Numbered from the stretch's first letter, positions 25,923 through 34,259 are shown. The stretch: 64,000 nt of DNA from JASHPR01 sp963815375 (GCA_963815375.1 CAWFGX010000004.1:992001-1056000); one strand, 5' to 3'. The notes: generated by a model not told the origin, from the letters alone. Made by a program: numbers and translations.

Positions 25923-26579
25923 ATGCGGATTGTGATCGCCGAAGACTCGGCAGTGGTCCGGGCGGGCATGGCCGAGATCCTGGCCGATCGTGGCCACCAG
26001 GTGGTCGCCGCCGTCGGCAACGCCGAGGACCTGCTGGCTGCGATAGACGAGCACCAGCCGGACGTCACCGTGGCCGATGTGCGAATGCCGCCCAGCTACA
26101 CCGACGAGGGCCTGCGCGCTGCGGTCGCCATCCGCCGCGACCACCCGGAGGTTGGGGTGCTGGTGTTCTCGCAGTACATCGAGACCCGCTACATGGCCGA
26201 CCTGCTCGGCGCGCCGTCGGGCAGCGGCGCGGCGGGTGTCGGGTATCTGCTCAAGGACCGGGTCGCCGACGTCGGGGAGTTCGTCGAGGCACTGAGGCGG
26301 GTCGCCGGCGGCGGCACCGCTCTCGATCCAGAGGTCGTGACTCAGCTTCTGGCCGCCAGCCGCCGGAACGACGGGCTCGGCACGCTCACCGCCAGGGAAC
26401 GCGACGTGCTCGCGCTGATGGCCGAGGGCCGCTCCAACGCCGCGATCGCCGCGATCCTGGTGGTTTCCGAGCGGTCCGTTGAAAAGCACGTCGGGAACAT
26501 CTTCAGCAAACTCGGCCTGGCCCCGTCCGATGCCGACCACCGCCGGGTGCTAGCCGTCCTGCGCTACCTGCAGTCCTGA
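25923..26579 (+). CDS. NarL/FixJ-type response regulator
   Basis: A 218-residue regulator with an N-terminal receiver domain (IAEDS acidic pocket, phospho-acceptor Asp52 in VADVRMPPSYTDEG, Lys in GYLLKDRV). The LuxR-type helix-turn-helix at the C terminus is GTLTARERDVLALMAEGRSN then AAIAAILVVSERSVEKHVGN. The ATG lies 17 bp after the kinase stop, so the two form an operon. This pair type often controls membrane-stress or exporter genes, but no exporter is adjacent. The 3' end overlaps the convergent gene by 16 bp. Confidence 0.94.
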   Translation: MRIVIAEDSAVVRAGMAEILADRGHQVVAAVGNAEDLLAAIDEHQPDVTVADVRMPPSYTDEGLRAAVAIRRDHPEVGVLVFSQYIETRYMADLLGAPSGSGAAGVGYLLKDRVADVGEFVEALRRVAGGGTALDPEVVTQLLAASRRNDGLGTLTARERDVLALMAEGRSNAAIAAILVVSERSVEKHVGNIFSKLGLAPSDADHRRVLAVLRYLQS

Positions 26580-27232
26580 CTTGCGGCAGAGAATTGCGTC
26601 TTAGGGATCTGCACGGCGATCTCTCCGCTGAGCCGGGCTTCTCCGCACAGGCGCAGATCGTCCCCGCTCCAGAACCGGCCTGCGTCATACCAGCCCGGCC
26701 GCCGGCCGCCCGGCAGCAGGCCCATGGCTTGGTAGGTGGCGGCGATGATCTCCGCGCAGTAGGCGGTTTCCAGTTCGGCGTCGTGCTCGCCACGCCGCAG
26801 GGGCGGCACCCGCCCGCGCAGCCACCCGGAGGCTAGCCGGGCCACCGACGGGAACGGGGTGCCGTCCAGCCGCGCGATGGCACGCAGCAGCGCATCCTCC
26901 ATCGCGCGGCCGGGCGCAGGCTCCAACTGGCGCAGCCACGCCCGCTGGCCATACCTGGTGGCCCAGACCGTGACGGCTGCGCTCAGGTCATGCAACTGCG
27001 CTCCGCGGTGGCGGCTGCCCGACCAAAGGTCAGGCAGCGAGCGGCCCAGCTCGGCATGCCACATCAGCGCGGGCAAGTCATCCAGGACAACGGACATGCC
27101 GACGTGGTTGACCGGGCTGTTGGTCGCCAGCTGGATAGCCCGGTCAGCCGCGGTATGGCCGCGGAACAGCCACAGGTCACCCGTGCGGGTCAGGCTGACA
27201 GCCTCATCCAGGCTGATGTTCGCTCCGGGCAC
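26564..27232 (-). CDS. Permuted NlpC/P60-type (YiiX/DUF830-like) putative hydrolase
   Basis: A 222-residue protein with the circularly permuted papain-like layout. TGDLWLFRGHTAADRAIQLA and the His motif SPVNHVGMSVVL come first, and the Cys motif TAYCAEIIAATYQAMGLL comes near the C terminus. The His and Cys are the expected catalytic pair. No signal peptide is visible, so it is probably cytoplasmic. Members act on amide or ester bonds in cell-wall or lipid compounds; the exact substrate is not evident. It is convergent with the response regulator gene and divergent from a small membrane protein gene with 17 bp between the starts. Confidence 0.75.
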   Translation of the reverse strand: MPGANISLDEAVSLTRTGDLWLFRGHTAADRAIQLATNSPVNHVGMSVVLDDLPALMWHAELGRSLPDLWSGSRHRGAQLHDLSAAVTVWATRYGQRAWLRQLEPAPGRAMEDALLRAIARLDGTPFPSVARLASGWLRGRVPPLRRGEHDAELETAYCAEIIAATYQAMGLLPGGRRPGWYDAGRFWSGDDLRLCGEARLSGEIAVQIPKTQFSAASQDCR

Positions 27233-27249
27233 AGTCGTAGCCTAGGCAG

Positions 27250-27435
27250 ATGCGCTGGTGGAAGATAATCGGCCTGGCAGGGTTCGCTGGCGTCGCGGCC
27301 ACCGGGGTCGTGATCGCACGCGCCGAGCGCCGCCGTCGCTCCTACACCCCGGACCAGATCCGGGCACAGCTGCACGCCCGGCTGGCCGAGGCATCCACCG
27401 CCTCCCCGGCGCCACCGGCCAGCCCCCGGCTATAA
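27250..27435 (+). CDS. Small single-span membrane protein of unknown function
   Basis: The 61-residue product has an N-terminal membrane helix (WWKIIGLAGFAGVAATGVVIA) and a basic cytoplasmic stretch (RAERRRRSYTPDQIRAQLHARL). Similar short proteins with an RRRxYTPDEIRxxLHxRL tail are common in actinomycetes. It starts 17 bp from the divergent NlpC/P60-like gene and shares its promoter region. No function is known. Confidence 0.75.
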   Translation: MRWWKIIGLAGFAGVAATGVVIARAERRRRSYTPDQIRAQLHARLAEASTASPAPPASPRL

Positions 27436-27576
27436 CGCCGCGGAGCTGCTGTTCATACCGCAGCCAGAGTGGCCATGAACGGACGCCCTAAGGCTGATGG
27501 GCGGATATTCGGTAGGTCCGCCGCTAGGCTTCGCGTGTCATAGCGCACGGCGTGAATCTGCGCGGAGGAGAGCCAC

Positions 27577-28440
27577 ATGCCACTTTTCGCCGGCAAGCCG
27601 GACGGCGATGCGGCCGCCTGGGAGCCGCAGGCTGCGGATAGCAGACTGGCGCACACAGCTGGCGCCGATCCGTCAGGCGTTTTTACCTCCGACTTGTCAG
27701 TTTCGGAGTACGTGCTGCTCGGCGAGGCCGGGTTCGAGCCGCTTGGCTTCGTGGTCGGATCGTCGATCTATCACCTTGGTCTGCAGGTCGGGCGGTGGTC
27801 GCAGAACCAGGAACTGCAGGTCCTCACTCAGGCGATGTACAACGCCAGGGAACTGGCCATGGCCAGGATGCGGGCCGAGGCCGACCATCTGGGGGCTGAC
27901 GGCATCGTCGGCGTTCAGCTGCGGATGCAGCGTTACGTCTGGGGTCAGGACGTCCTGGAGTTCATCGCCACCGGAACCGCGGCGCGCGCGCTGGGCGGCG
28001 GCGGCACCGGAACGGAAGGCGCCCACCGGGCCCCGGACGGCCGGGCGTTCACCTCGGACTTGTCGGCTCAGGACTTCTTCCGGCTGCTGGCTGCCGGCGC
28101 GGTGCCGGTGGCGTTCGTGCTCGGAACCTGCGTCTATCACATCGCCCATCAGTCGGTGATGCAGTCGCTGCGCCAGTCCGGCCGGAACCAGGAGATGCTG
28201 ATCTTCACTCAGGGCATCTACGAGGCCCGCGAGCTCGCGCTCGCCCGGATGCAGGCCGAGGCAGCCCAGGCGGGTTCCTCGGGCATTGTCGGGGTGGACG
28301 TCGCGGTCAACAATCATGTCTGGGGCGAGCACGCTACCGAATTCCTCGCCACCGGCACGGCCATCCGACGTCTCGGCGAGGAACACCGGCTCCCCGAGAC
28401 CTCGCCGAAGCCCACCTTCACCTTGGGCCTCGACAGCTAG
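27577..28440 (+). CDS. Tandem YbjQ/heavy-metal-binding-domain protein
   Basis: A 287-residue protein built from two copies of the YbjQ-like (formerly DUF74) fold. Each copy begins with FTSDLS and has the helix ARELAMARMRAEADHLGADG or ARELALARMQAEAAQAGSSG, followed by IVGV and a strand with YVWGQDVLEFIATGTA or HVWGEHATEFLATGTA. YbjQ proteins form pentameric rings; the heavy-metal label is historic and there is no Cys/His cluster here. The ATG follows GGAGGAG. It is monocistronic as far as can be seen. Confidence 0.87.
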   Translation: MPLFAGKPDGDAAAWEPQAADSRLAHTAGADPSGVFTSDLSVSEYVLLGEAGFEPLGFVVGSSIYHLGLQVGRWSQNQELQVLTQAMYNARELAMARMRAEADHLGADGIVGVQLRMQRYVWGQDVLEFIATGTAARALGGGGTGTEGAHRAPDGRAFTSDLSAQDFFRLLAAGAVPVAFVLGTCVYHIAHQSVMQSLRQSGRNQEMLIFTQGIYEARELALARMQAEAAQAGSSGIVGVDVAVNNHVWGEHATEFLATGTAIRRLGEEHRLPETSPKPTFTLGLDS

Positions 28441-28442
28441 CG

Positions 28443-28591
28443 CGCTACTGGCGTCTCGCTTGTCGTCGCGATCGCCTTCGCCCCGGCGCCTTCGATAGCG
28501 ACCGCTGAAGCGACATCCCAGGCATTCGCCAGCAGAACGGCGCGCCGGCCTGGTGCAGACTCGCGAAGACCTCGGCGTTACGTATCTGCAT
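28443..28591 (-). pseudogene. 5' fragment of an isocitrate-lyase/PEP-mutase family gene
   Basis: From the ATG at 28591 one frame reads NAEVFASLHQAGAPF. After a one-base shift the next frame reads LLANAWDVASAVAIEGAGAK followed by AIATTSE. That is the beginning of the isocitrate lyase/phosphonomutase barrel (FxxLHxxGxPLxLxNAWDxxSAxxxExAGxxAIATTS). The rest of the gene is gone: the fragment ends at the 3' end of the YbjQ-like gene. It is a frameshifted relic. Confidence 0.65.
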
Positions 28592-28650
28592 GGCGAACAC
28601 CTTCCGGACGAGGACAGGGACCGGGGCCGGGCCGAGGGGGGACTCTGGCC

Positions 28651-28947
28651 CTAAAGGGCGACCACCAATTCGTGATCGATCTCGAGGAATTCGACGATCC
28701 GCTTCGCGAACTCACCGGTGATCAGGTCCTGATATGCGGCCGAACTGGTATGGGCGTCGTAGGCTGCCTGGTCTGCGAAGTGCTCGACGAACAGCAGGTA
28801 GTCGGGCTTCGCCGGGTCGCGATACACACGGAACGACAAGGTTCCAGCCTCGCCGCCCGGTCCCTTCGGCGCGAACTCCTGCACGATCGCTTCGGTCTCG
28901 GCCTGCATGCCGTCCTTCAGCTTGATGGGGAATACCTTCACCAGCAC
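28651..28947 (-). CDS. Antibiotic-biosynthesis-monooxygenase (ABM) family protein
   Basis: A 98-residue ferredoxin-like dimeric protein with the ABM pattern: VKVFPIKLKDGMQAETEAIV, TLSFRVYRDPAKPDYLLFVE, HFADQAAYDAHTSSAAYQDL. These cofactor-free monooxygenases oxidise quinol-like aromatic compounds (YgiN, ActVA-Orf6 type) or act as haem-degrading proteins; the pair Tyr/Glu in the second block is usual for the quinol type. It is divergent from the Ada-like gene, with 149 bp between the starts. Confidence 0.88.
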   Translation of the reverse strand: MLVKVFPIKLKDGMQAETEAIVQEFAPKGPGGEAGTLSFRVYRDPAKPDYLLFVEHFADQAAYDAHTSSAAYQDLITGEFAKRIVEFLEIDHELVVAL

Positions 28948-29096
28948 CGTGCTCTCCTTCGTAAGAGATTTGCCTTACCGCCGCCAAGCCTCGCCGCCAG
29001 GACCGCCCTGAGTCTGGCCGCATCTGGACACTTGTATCCGGACAGGCGTCCGAATATGGCCGGAGTCTTGTCAGGCCCCTCACGTATACCTAGAAC

Positions 29097-30257
29097 GTGA
29101 CTACGTACTCCGCCGTCGTCACCACCGGCATCTACTGTCGGCCCGGCTGCGGCGCGCAGCCCTTGGCCCAGAACACTCGGACCTTCGAGCTCGCTGCTGC
29201 TGCGGAGGCAGCAGGTTTCCGGGCGTGTCATCGCTGCCGGCCATACCGGGTGGCCGGACCTGTGGGATCGAGGCCGCCCGAGATCGTGTGCGAGGCATTG
29301 CAATTGATCATCGGTGGCGCCCTGGATAACGGCGGAACGGAGGTCGCGCTTGCGGAGCAGGTTGGCATGTCGCCCCGGCATATGCGGCGGCTGTTCCTCA
29401 AGCACCTGGGCACCACCCCTGACCAGCTTGCCCAGTCGCGGCGGGCGCACTTCGCGCGGCGGCTGCTGGATGACACCGACCTGACGATCCTCGACGTCGC
29501 GTTCGCGTCCGGGTTCGGGAGTCTGCGCCAGTTCAACCGGACAATGCAGCAGATATTCAAGGATTCACCGGTCAGTCTGCGCGGCCGGCGGCATCAAGCG
29601 GACCGGCTCGCTGCCGACGGCGGGCTGGCGTTGCGGCTGCCGGTGGCGCCTGACTACGACTGGGACGCGGTGAGGTCGTTCCTTGCCGCACGGGCGATCC
29701 CCGGAGTGGAGGTCATCGACGGTGACACCTACCGGCGCACGATCACCGTGGCCGGGTCACCCGGGCTGCTGGAAGTCTCACCAGGCGACGCCGCAGGCCC
29801 GCCGGCAGGCGGGAGTCTGCTGCTGCGTGCTCACCTTCCCTACTGGGAGGGTCTGATTCACATCGTGGACGCGCTGGCCCGCGTGCTTGGCACTGACGCA
29901 GACCATGCCGCGGATGTCGCCGTGCGTGCCGGTCCCCTACTGGGCGCGCGGGCCGCGACCCGCCCAGGATCGCCAATCCCCGGGGCGTGGCATCCGTTCG
30001 AGGCCGGGGTATGGATGATCCTGTCAGGCCGGCCCAGCCACGAGCAGCTGCTGGAAAAATTCGTCGCGCAGTTGGGTGCACCAGTGCCCGGTCTGCCGAG
30101 CGGCCTTACTCACACGTTCCCCGACGTCACGACCGTGACGCAGGCCGTCCTTGCCCCGCTCGGCCTGCCGGAAGCCGAGGCAGCGGCAATCGCGCTGCTG
30201 GCGGCTACGCTCTCGGCCGGTGGAGCGGTACGGATCAACCGCCCCATCCACGACTGA
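29097..30257 (+). CDS. Ada-type regulator/AlkA-like hybrid protein lacking the glycosylase active-site end
   Basis: The 386-residue product has an Ada zinc domain with the methyl-accepting Cys in TGIYCRPGCG and ligands in RACHRC. An AraC-type DNA-binding domain follows (ALAEQVGMSPRHMRRLFLKH and VAFASGFGSLRQFNRTM), then an AlkA N-terminal domain (LRLPVAPDYDWDAVRSFLAA). The last part enters the HhH-GPD fold but stops after SAGGAVRINRPIHD. The helix-hairpin-helix and catalytic Asp (expected in LPGIGPWTA...D) are therefore missing. The N terminus is short by about 20 residues; a stop lies two codons before the GTG. It could still work as a methylation sensor but not as a glycosylase. Confidence 0.82.
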   Translation: MTTYSAVVTTGIYCRPGCGAQPLAQNTRTFELAAAAEAAGFRACHRCRPYRVAGPVGSRPPEIVCEALQLIIGGALDNGGTEVALAEQVGMSPRHMRRLFLKHLGTTPDQLAQSRRAHFARRLLDDTDLTILDVAFASGFGSLRQFNRTMQQIFKDSPVSLRGRRHQADRLAADGGLALRLPVAPDYDWDAVRSFLAARAIPGVEVIDGDTYRRTITVAGSPGLLEVSPGDAAGPPAGGSLLLRAHLPYWEGLIHIVDALARVLGTDADHAADVAVRAGPLLGARAATRPGSPIPGAWHPFEAGVWMILSGRPSHEQLLEKFVAQLGAPVPGLPSGLTHTFPDVTTVTQAVLAPLGLPEAEAAAIALLAATLSAGGAVRINRPIHD

Positions 30258-30369
30258 CGACTCACCGCGCAGTCGTACCCGGCGGGTGGCGCACCAGGCG
30301 CAGACCACGCAAGTCACAGTCACGGCTTGGGCGCGGGCTTTTGGGTGCGCCGCATTGCGGCGGCTCCGC

Positions 30370-30537
30370 TCACGGATGCTTCAGGAACCTAAAGTAAAAC
30401 GCCGCGAACACCAAGACAATCCCGACGTTTACGAGCAGCCGCTCCCAGAACAGGTGCCGGAAGAGCAGGACGTCCACGCCGACCACGACGGCTACCAGCG
30501 CGAGCACGTAAAGCACGACGGCTGCCTGTCTGCCCAT
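30370..30537 (-). CDS. Small two-helix membrane protein (55 residues)
   Basis: A short gene starting with ATG at 30537 encodes MGRQAAVVLYVLALVAVVVG, then VDVLLFRHLFWERLLVNVGI, then VLVFAAFYFRFLKHP. Two membrane helices are separated by a charged turn with FWERL. Homologous-looking proteins of 50-60 residues with this FWERLxVNxGIVLVFxAFYxRFL pattern are widespread in actinomycetes and of unknown function. It is isolated: upstream lies the IS1380 scar and downstream the end of the Ada-like gene (convergent). Confidence 0.75.
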   Translation of the reverse strand: MGRQAAVVLYVLALVAVVVGVDVLLFRHLFWERLLVNVGIVLVFAAFYFRFLKHP

Positions 30538-30578
30538 CGTTCCTTCGTACTATGTGCGACGGAGTGGAGCAAGCCCGC

Positions 30579-31038
30579 CTAAGCCTCGATCCACCGGGTT
30601 GCGGCGATCACCGGCGCGGCCGGCGGCGTGCAAACCGTGGCCGCCAGCACGTTCAGGCCCCGGACCAGCAGGCTCTTGCCCCCGATCTTCGTGTGCCCGA
30701 ACGCAGGGCCCTGCTTGCGATACCCATAGACCCGCTTCTGCTGCGAGTCCACGTCAGCCGCACGGCCGGCTAATCCGCACATGCTCCCCGGCCAGCTCAC
30801 CCAGCCCGCCCGCTGCGCCAGGGCCGTCACCGGGACCGGGCCGCTTGCGACACGAGATTCGGGTCATCAAACGATGCGTGGGTCTTCGCCAGATCATGTA
30901 AACAATCGCACTTGCGAGGTGTCCTCTCCGCCCGGTACATGGAAGCGTCAGCAACTCCCATCGTCCCAGGTCAGAGGGGCACCTTTCGCTTTGACGCGCC
31001 CGAACAAAGGCCTATTTACGCGGTGCATCGAGGCTAAG
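30579..31038 (-). mobile_element. Internally deleted, dead IS1380-family element
   Basis: On the minus strand the element begins with the terminal repeat at 31015-31038 and continues with a leader and transposase 5' end nearly identical to the copy at 57454-58019. It has a frameshift near the start (TTTACATGATCTGG against TTGCATGACCTGG) and then jumps from the ...RRPYG region to DVDSQQKRVYGYRKQGPAFG, losing roughly 270 bp. It runs on through GLNVLAATVCTPPAAPVIAA and stops at 30579. The last bases, GGTGGATCGAGGCTTAG, resemble the terminal repeat. It cannot encode transposase. Confidence 0.8.
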
Positions 31039-31394
31039 CGTGGCCGTCATTAGTCAAGAGACACCGAATGGGCAGAACCGCAGGCTCCTCGGCGGCCTGA
31101 TAAGGGCGTATGGCAGGAAGCCTGATGACCACCGCTGGTTCAGGAAACTGCAGGTGAGAGGTCATGGACGAGGTTCTGGCCCCGGCGATGGCGCAGCCCG
31201 AAGCTGAAATTTTCAACTGCTGCCAGACCTGTGACCTGCGGAGAAACCCAACCTTTGGCTACGGGGTTTTCAGGCGCAGGCGCCACCATGCCAGTATCCA
31301 CGTCAAATGGCGATGTTAGCGCGCTCATAATTTGACCCGATGTCTGCTGACCTCGCGGTGCGGTCGGGTGATCCCTGCGGAAGGGAAGATCCGG
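31039..31394. other. Intergenic region upstream of the GH62 gene
   Basis: No gene is supported in 31039-31300. A plus-strand frame reads LLGGLIRAYGRKPDDHRWFR but has no start and no known match. The last 95 bp should hold the promoter and operator of the arabinofuranosidase gene. Confidence 0.5.
31302..31336 (+). promoter_or_regulatory. Dyad elements upstream of the GH62 gene
   Basis: GTCAAAT (31302-31308) and ATTTGAC (31330-31336) form a spaced perfect inverted repeat. Between them GTTAGCGCGCTCAT is a GC-centred imperfect dyad with the look of a LacI-family operator (AGCGCGCT core). LacI-type repressors commonly control plant-polysaccharide hydrolase genes in actinomycetes. The assignment is by position and symmetry only. 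Confidence 0.35.
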
Positions 31395-32873
31395 ATGAAT
31401 TCGTCTCATTACCGGTCCTGGCGGCTGGCCGCCGGCGTCGCAGGGGCCGCGGTGGTGTGTGCCGCAGCGGTGGCTGGTGTCGCCTCGTCCAGCGCGGCAT
31501 CGGCTGGATGTTCTGCTGCCTATACCGTCCCGTCGCAGTGGGCGGGCGGGTTCACCGCCGGGCTGGTGATCACCAATCTCGGCAGTCCGCTCAGCTCATG
31601 GACGCTGACGTGGCATTTCACCGCGGGTCAGCAGGTCACCCAGGGCTGGAACGCGACGTACTCGCAGTCCGGCACGCAGGTCACCGCCGTCAATGAGAGC
31701 TACGACGGCACCCTCGCTACCGCCGGCTCCGCCACGATCGGCTTCAACGGCTCGTGGAACAACGCCGCCAACCCGGCCCCAACGGACTTCACCCTCAACG
31801 GCGTCGCCTGCACCGGCAGCGCGTCCCCCTCACCCAGCCCCACTCCAACCGTTACGTCCACCCCGACCCCGACCCCGACCCCCACCACGACGCCGACGCC
31901 GACGCCGACAGGCTCCCTGCCGGGCAGCTTCCAGTGGCAGTCGAGCGGTGTGCTGATTAGCCCGCATTCCGACTCCCACAACATCATCGCCGTCAAGGAC
32001 CCGTCGGTCGTTAACTACAACGGCGAGTGGTACGTCTACGCCTCGACCGTGAACTCCTCTGGCAACTACGGCATGGAGGAAATCCAGTTCAGCAACTGGT
32101 CGCAGGCCAGTAACGCGACGCCTGTCTACATGGACCAGACCGCGATCGGCAGCGGCTACAAGACCGCACCGCAGCTCTTCTACTTCGCCCCGCAGAAGCT
32201 GTGGTACCTGATCTACCAGACCGGCAGCAACGTCGGCTACTCCACCAACCCCGACATCACCGACCCAACCGGGTGGAGCGCGACAAACTTCTTCTACTCC
32301 GGGATGCCGTCCATCATCTCGCAGAACATCGGCCCGGGTTTCTGGGTGGACATGTGGGTCATCTGCGACAGCGCCAGCTGCTACCTGTTCTCCATGGACG
32401 ACAACGGGCACCTGTACCGCTCGCAGACCTCACTGGCGAACTTCCCCAACGACATGAGCCAGCCGGTCATCGCCGCGTCGAACTCCACCCCGAACAACTT
32501 CTTCGAGGCCGACAACGTCTACAAGGTCGCGGGCCAGAACCAGTACCTGCTGATCGTCGAGGCGATCGGTTCCAGCGGCCACCGGTACTTCACGGCCTAC
32601 ACCTCCAACGCGATCAACGGCAGCTGGACCCCGCTGGCCGCCAGCCAGAGCAATCCCTTCATCGCTGCCAGCAACGTCACCTTCAGCGGCACGGCGTGGA
32701 CCCAGGACTTCAGCAGTGGCGAGATGATCCGCTCCGGCTACGACCAGACCCTCACCATCAGTCCCTGCAACATCCAATACCTCTACCAAGGCAAGGACCC
32801 GAACGCCACCGGCAGCTATAACTCCCTGCCCTGGCGTCTGGGCCTGATCACGCAGACCAACTCCACCTGCTGA
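31395..32873 (+). CDS. Secreted GH62 alpha-L-arabinofuranosidase with N-terminal CBM2
   Basis: A 492-residue exported enzyme that removes arabinose side chains from arabinoxylan. A signal peptide (WRLAAGVAGAAVVCAAAVAG) precedes a family 2 carbohydrate-binding module (about 39-140: CSAAYTVPSQWAGGFTAGLV, three Trp residues for binding, Cys at both ends). A Pro/Thr linker comes next, then the GH62 domain: IKDP-like AVKDPSVVNYNGEWYVYAST, GYKTAPQLFYF, FYSGMPSII, FWVDMWVICD, MDDNGHLYRSQT, and GEMIRSGYDQTLTISPC. The catalytic acids expected in KDPS and in the MWVICD and SGEMIR regions are present. The ATG follows GGAAGGGA. It is monocistronic. Confidence 0.93.
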   Translation: MNSSHYRSWRLAAGVAGAAVVCAAAVAGVASSSAASAGCSAAYTVPSQWAGGFTAGLVITNLGSPLSSWTLTWHFTAGQQVTQGWNATYSQSGTQVTAVNESYDGTLATAGSATIGFNGSWNNAANPAPTDFTLNGVACTGSASPSPSPTPTVTSTPTPTPTPTTTPTPTPTGSLPGSFQWQSSGVLISPHSDSHNIIAVKDPSVVNYNGEWYVYASTVNSSGNYGMEEIQFSNWSQASNATPVYMDQTAIGSGYKTAPQLFYFAPQKLWYLIYQTGSNVGYSTNPDITDPTGWSATNFFYSGMPSIISQNIGPGFWVDMWVICDSASCYLFSMDDNGHLYRSQTSLANFPNDMSQPVIAASNSTPNNFFEADNVYKVAGQNQYLLIVEAIGSSGHRYFTAYTSNAINGSWTPLAASQSNPFIAASNVTFSGTAWTQDFSSGEMIRSGYDQTLTISPCNIQYLYQGKDPNATGSYNSLPWRLGLITQTNSTC

Positions 32874-32929
32874 CCGGCAATGAACACGCGAGGGCCCATG
32901 TCATCGATGCTGCCGGCCCCGGCGGCCAT

Positions 32930-32953
32930 TTTACGCGGTGCATCGAGGCTAAG
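32930..32953. repeat. Solo IS1380-type terminal repeat
   Basis: The 24 bases TTTACGCGGTGCATCGAGGC plus TAAG are identical to 31015-31038 and differ at one base from the complement of 57454-57477. No transposase sequence is attached. The stop codon of the PP2C gene (CTA on the plus strand, 32949-32951) lies inside this repeat. Confidence 0.85.
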
Positions 32954-34259
32954 GCGTAAGCCGCTTCTGAGCGTCATCGGGCATCCACTCGAGCATTACG
33001 ATCGTGGCGTCGTCGATAAGCCTGCCGTGCTGGTAGTCGCTGATCGCATGGTGCAGCCGGCGGATCATCTCAGGTGCGGGAGTTCCGTCGTGGCTGTGCC
33101 GGACGATGAAGTCGATGAGGCGCTCGACTCCGAACGGGCTGCCATCGGCGGCCCGCCCTTCGGTGATGCCGTCGGTGTAGAGCAAGATGCGGTCGCCCGG
33201 CTCGAGCTGCTCGGTGTGCAGCGGGATCGCTGCTGGCTCGTCGTTGTCGCCGAGTTCGGGGGCGCCGTCCGCGCGGCCGTCCTGAGAGACGTTGCGCCCG
33301 CGCTGGAAGATCGCTTCGACCTCGGACATGCCAAGCGGTAGCCGCTGGCGCCGGTCAAGCTCCTTGACGACCCGGTTACGCCGGATGAGCAGCGCGGGCG
33401 GATGCCCGCACGGAGCCCACGTGAAAACCCCGGTTCCGACATCAAGGTGGCAGAGCAGAGCCGTGACGAACCGGTTGCCGCCGAACTGTGCGGTGATGGC
33501 GTGGTCGGCGTGCGAGACCATCTCGGTAAGCGTGCCGCCCGCGCGACGCGTACTGCGGCATGAGGCCATCGCCACGCTCGCCATCAGTCCCGAAGACAGG
33601 TCATGCCCGGCGGCGTCGAAGATCGCCACATACAGGTCGTCGGCACCCAGCATTGAATAGTCGAACGCATCGCCCCCGACGGCGTACGCCGGCTCCAGCG
33701 TCGCGGCCACCAGGATCCGGTCCGTCGCGAACGTCCGGGGCGGCAGGAAGGCCCAGACCAGCTCGGCCTGGAGTGCCATCTCCTGGGTTCTGCGCGTCTC
33801 GGCGTACGTATCGCTGTAACTGGCCTTGCTCACGACCGCGAGTCCGGCCAGCGAAGCGAGCGCCTTGAACCACTCGATCTTGGCCGGGCTGATGTCGGAA
33901 ACTTCAAGCTCCATGACACCGAGGCGCTCTGTGCCGTCAACGAGCGGGATCCACAGGTGCGGTACCGCCGCCGGGCCCGTTCCCTGACTCTGCTGTATTT
34001 GAATTGTCCGGTAAGCCTGGCCCGCGACCGTGGTGTTGATGGCTAGTGCGTCCCTTGCCATGCCCTCAGCGCTTGGCAGCAGCCGGAGAGAGCGCTGCTG
34101 GAGATCGGAGAGGTAGACACGCGCCGCCTGCACGCCGAGCGGCCGGGCAGCCTCGGTGATCACCTCCGGGATCATGCCAGGCTCCAGCAGGTGTGTCCGG
34201 GCCAGCAGACCGGCCACGATCTGGCCGGCCAGCGCATCCAGCTCCGCGTCATCGGTCAT
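32949..34259 (-). CDS. GAF-domain PP2C (SpoIIE/RsbU-type) serine phosphatase
   Basis: A 436-residue cytoplasmic phosphatase. A GAF-like sensory domain occupies about 20-160 (YLSDLQQRSLRLLP, LWIPLVDGTERLGVMELEV). The PP2C domain follows with AYAVGGDAFDYSML, VAIFDAAGHDLSSGLMASVA, VTALLCHLDVGTG, FTWAPCGHPPALLI, GDRILLYTDGITEGR and LIDDATIVMLEW; the metal-binding Asp residues in GGDAFD, DAAGH, TDGITE and DDAT are all there. These enzymes usually dephosphorylate anti-sigma-factor antagonists. The ATG at 34259 begins MTDDAELD. The 3' end is formed by an IS terminal repeat, which supplies the last residues and the stop. Confidence 0.92.
   Translation of the reverse strand: MTDDAELDALAGQIVAGLLARTHLLEPGMIPEVITEAARPLGVQAARVYLSDLQQRSLRLLPSAEGMARDALAINTTVAGQAYRTIQIQQSQGTGPAAVPHLWIPLVDGTERLGVMELEVSDISPAKIEWFKALASLAGLAVVSKASYSDTYAETRRTQEMALQAELVWAFLPPRTFATDRILVAATLEPAYAVGGDAFDYSMLGADDLYVAIFDAAGHDLSSGLMASVAMASCRSTRRAGGTLTEMVSHADHAITAQFGGNRFVTALLCHLDVGTGVFTWAPCGHPPALLIRRNRVVKELDRRQRLPLGMSEVEAIFQRGRNVSQDGRADGAPELGDNDEPAAIPLHTEQLEPGDRILLYTDGITEGRAADGSPFGVERLIDFIVRHSHDGTPAPEMIRRLHHAISDYQHGRLIDDATIVMLEWMPDDAQKRLTP

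Noticed and set aside
31857..31910. Short tandem repeats suggesting a CRISPR or minisatellite
   Set aside because: It is the Pro/Thr linker of the GH62 enzyme (repeated ACCCCGAC-type codons). No CRISPR array is present in the window.
32895..32928. Possible terminator after the GH62 gene (GCCGGCCCCGGC dyad followed by ATTTTA)
   Set aside because: The stem is only five base pairs with a two-base loop, and the T-run belongs to the IS terminal repeat.
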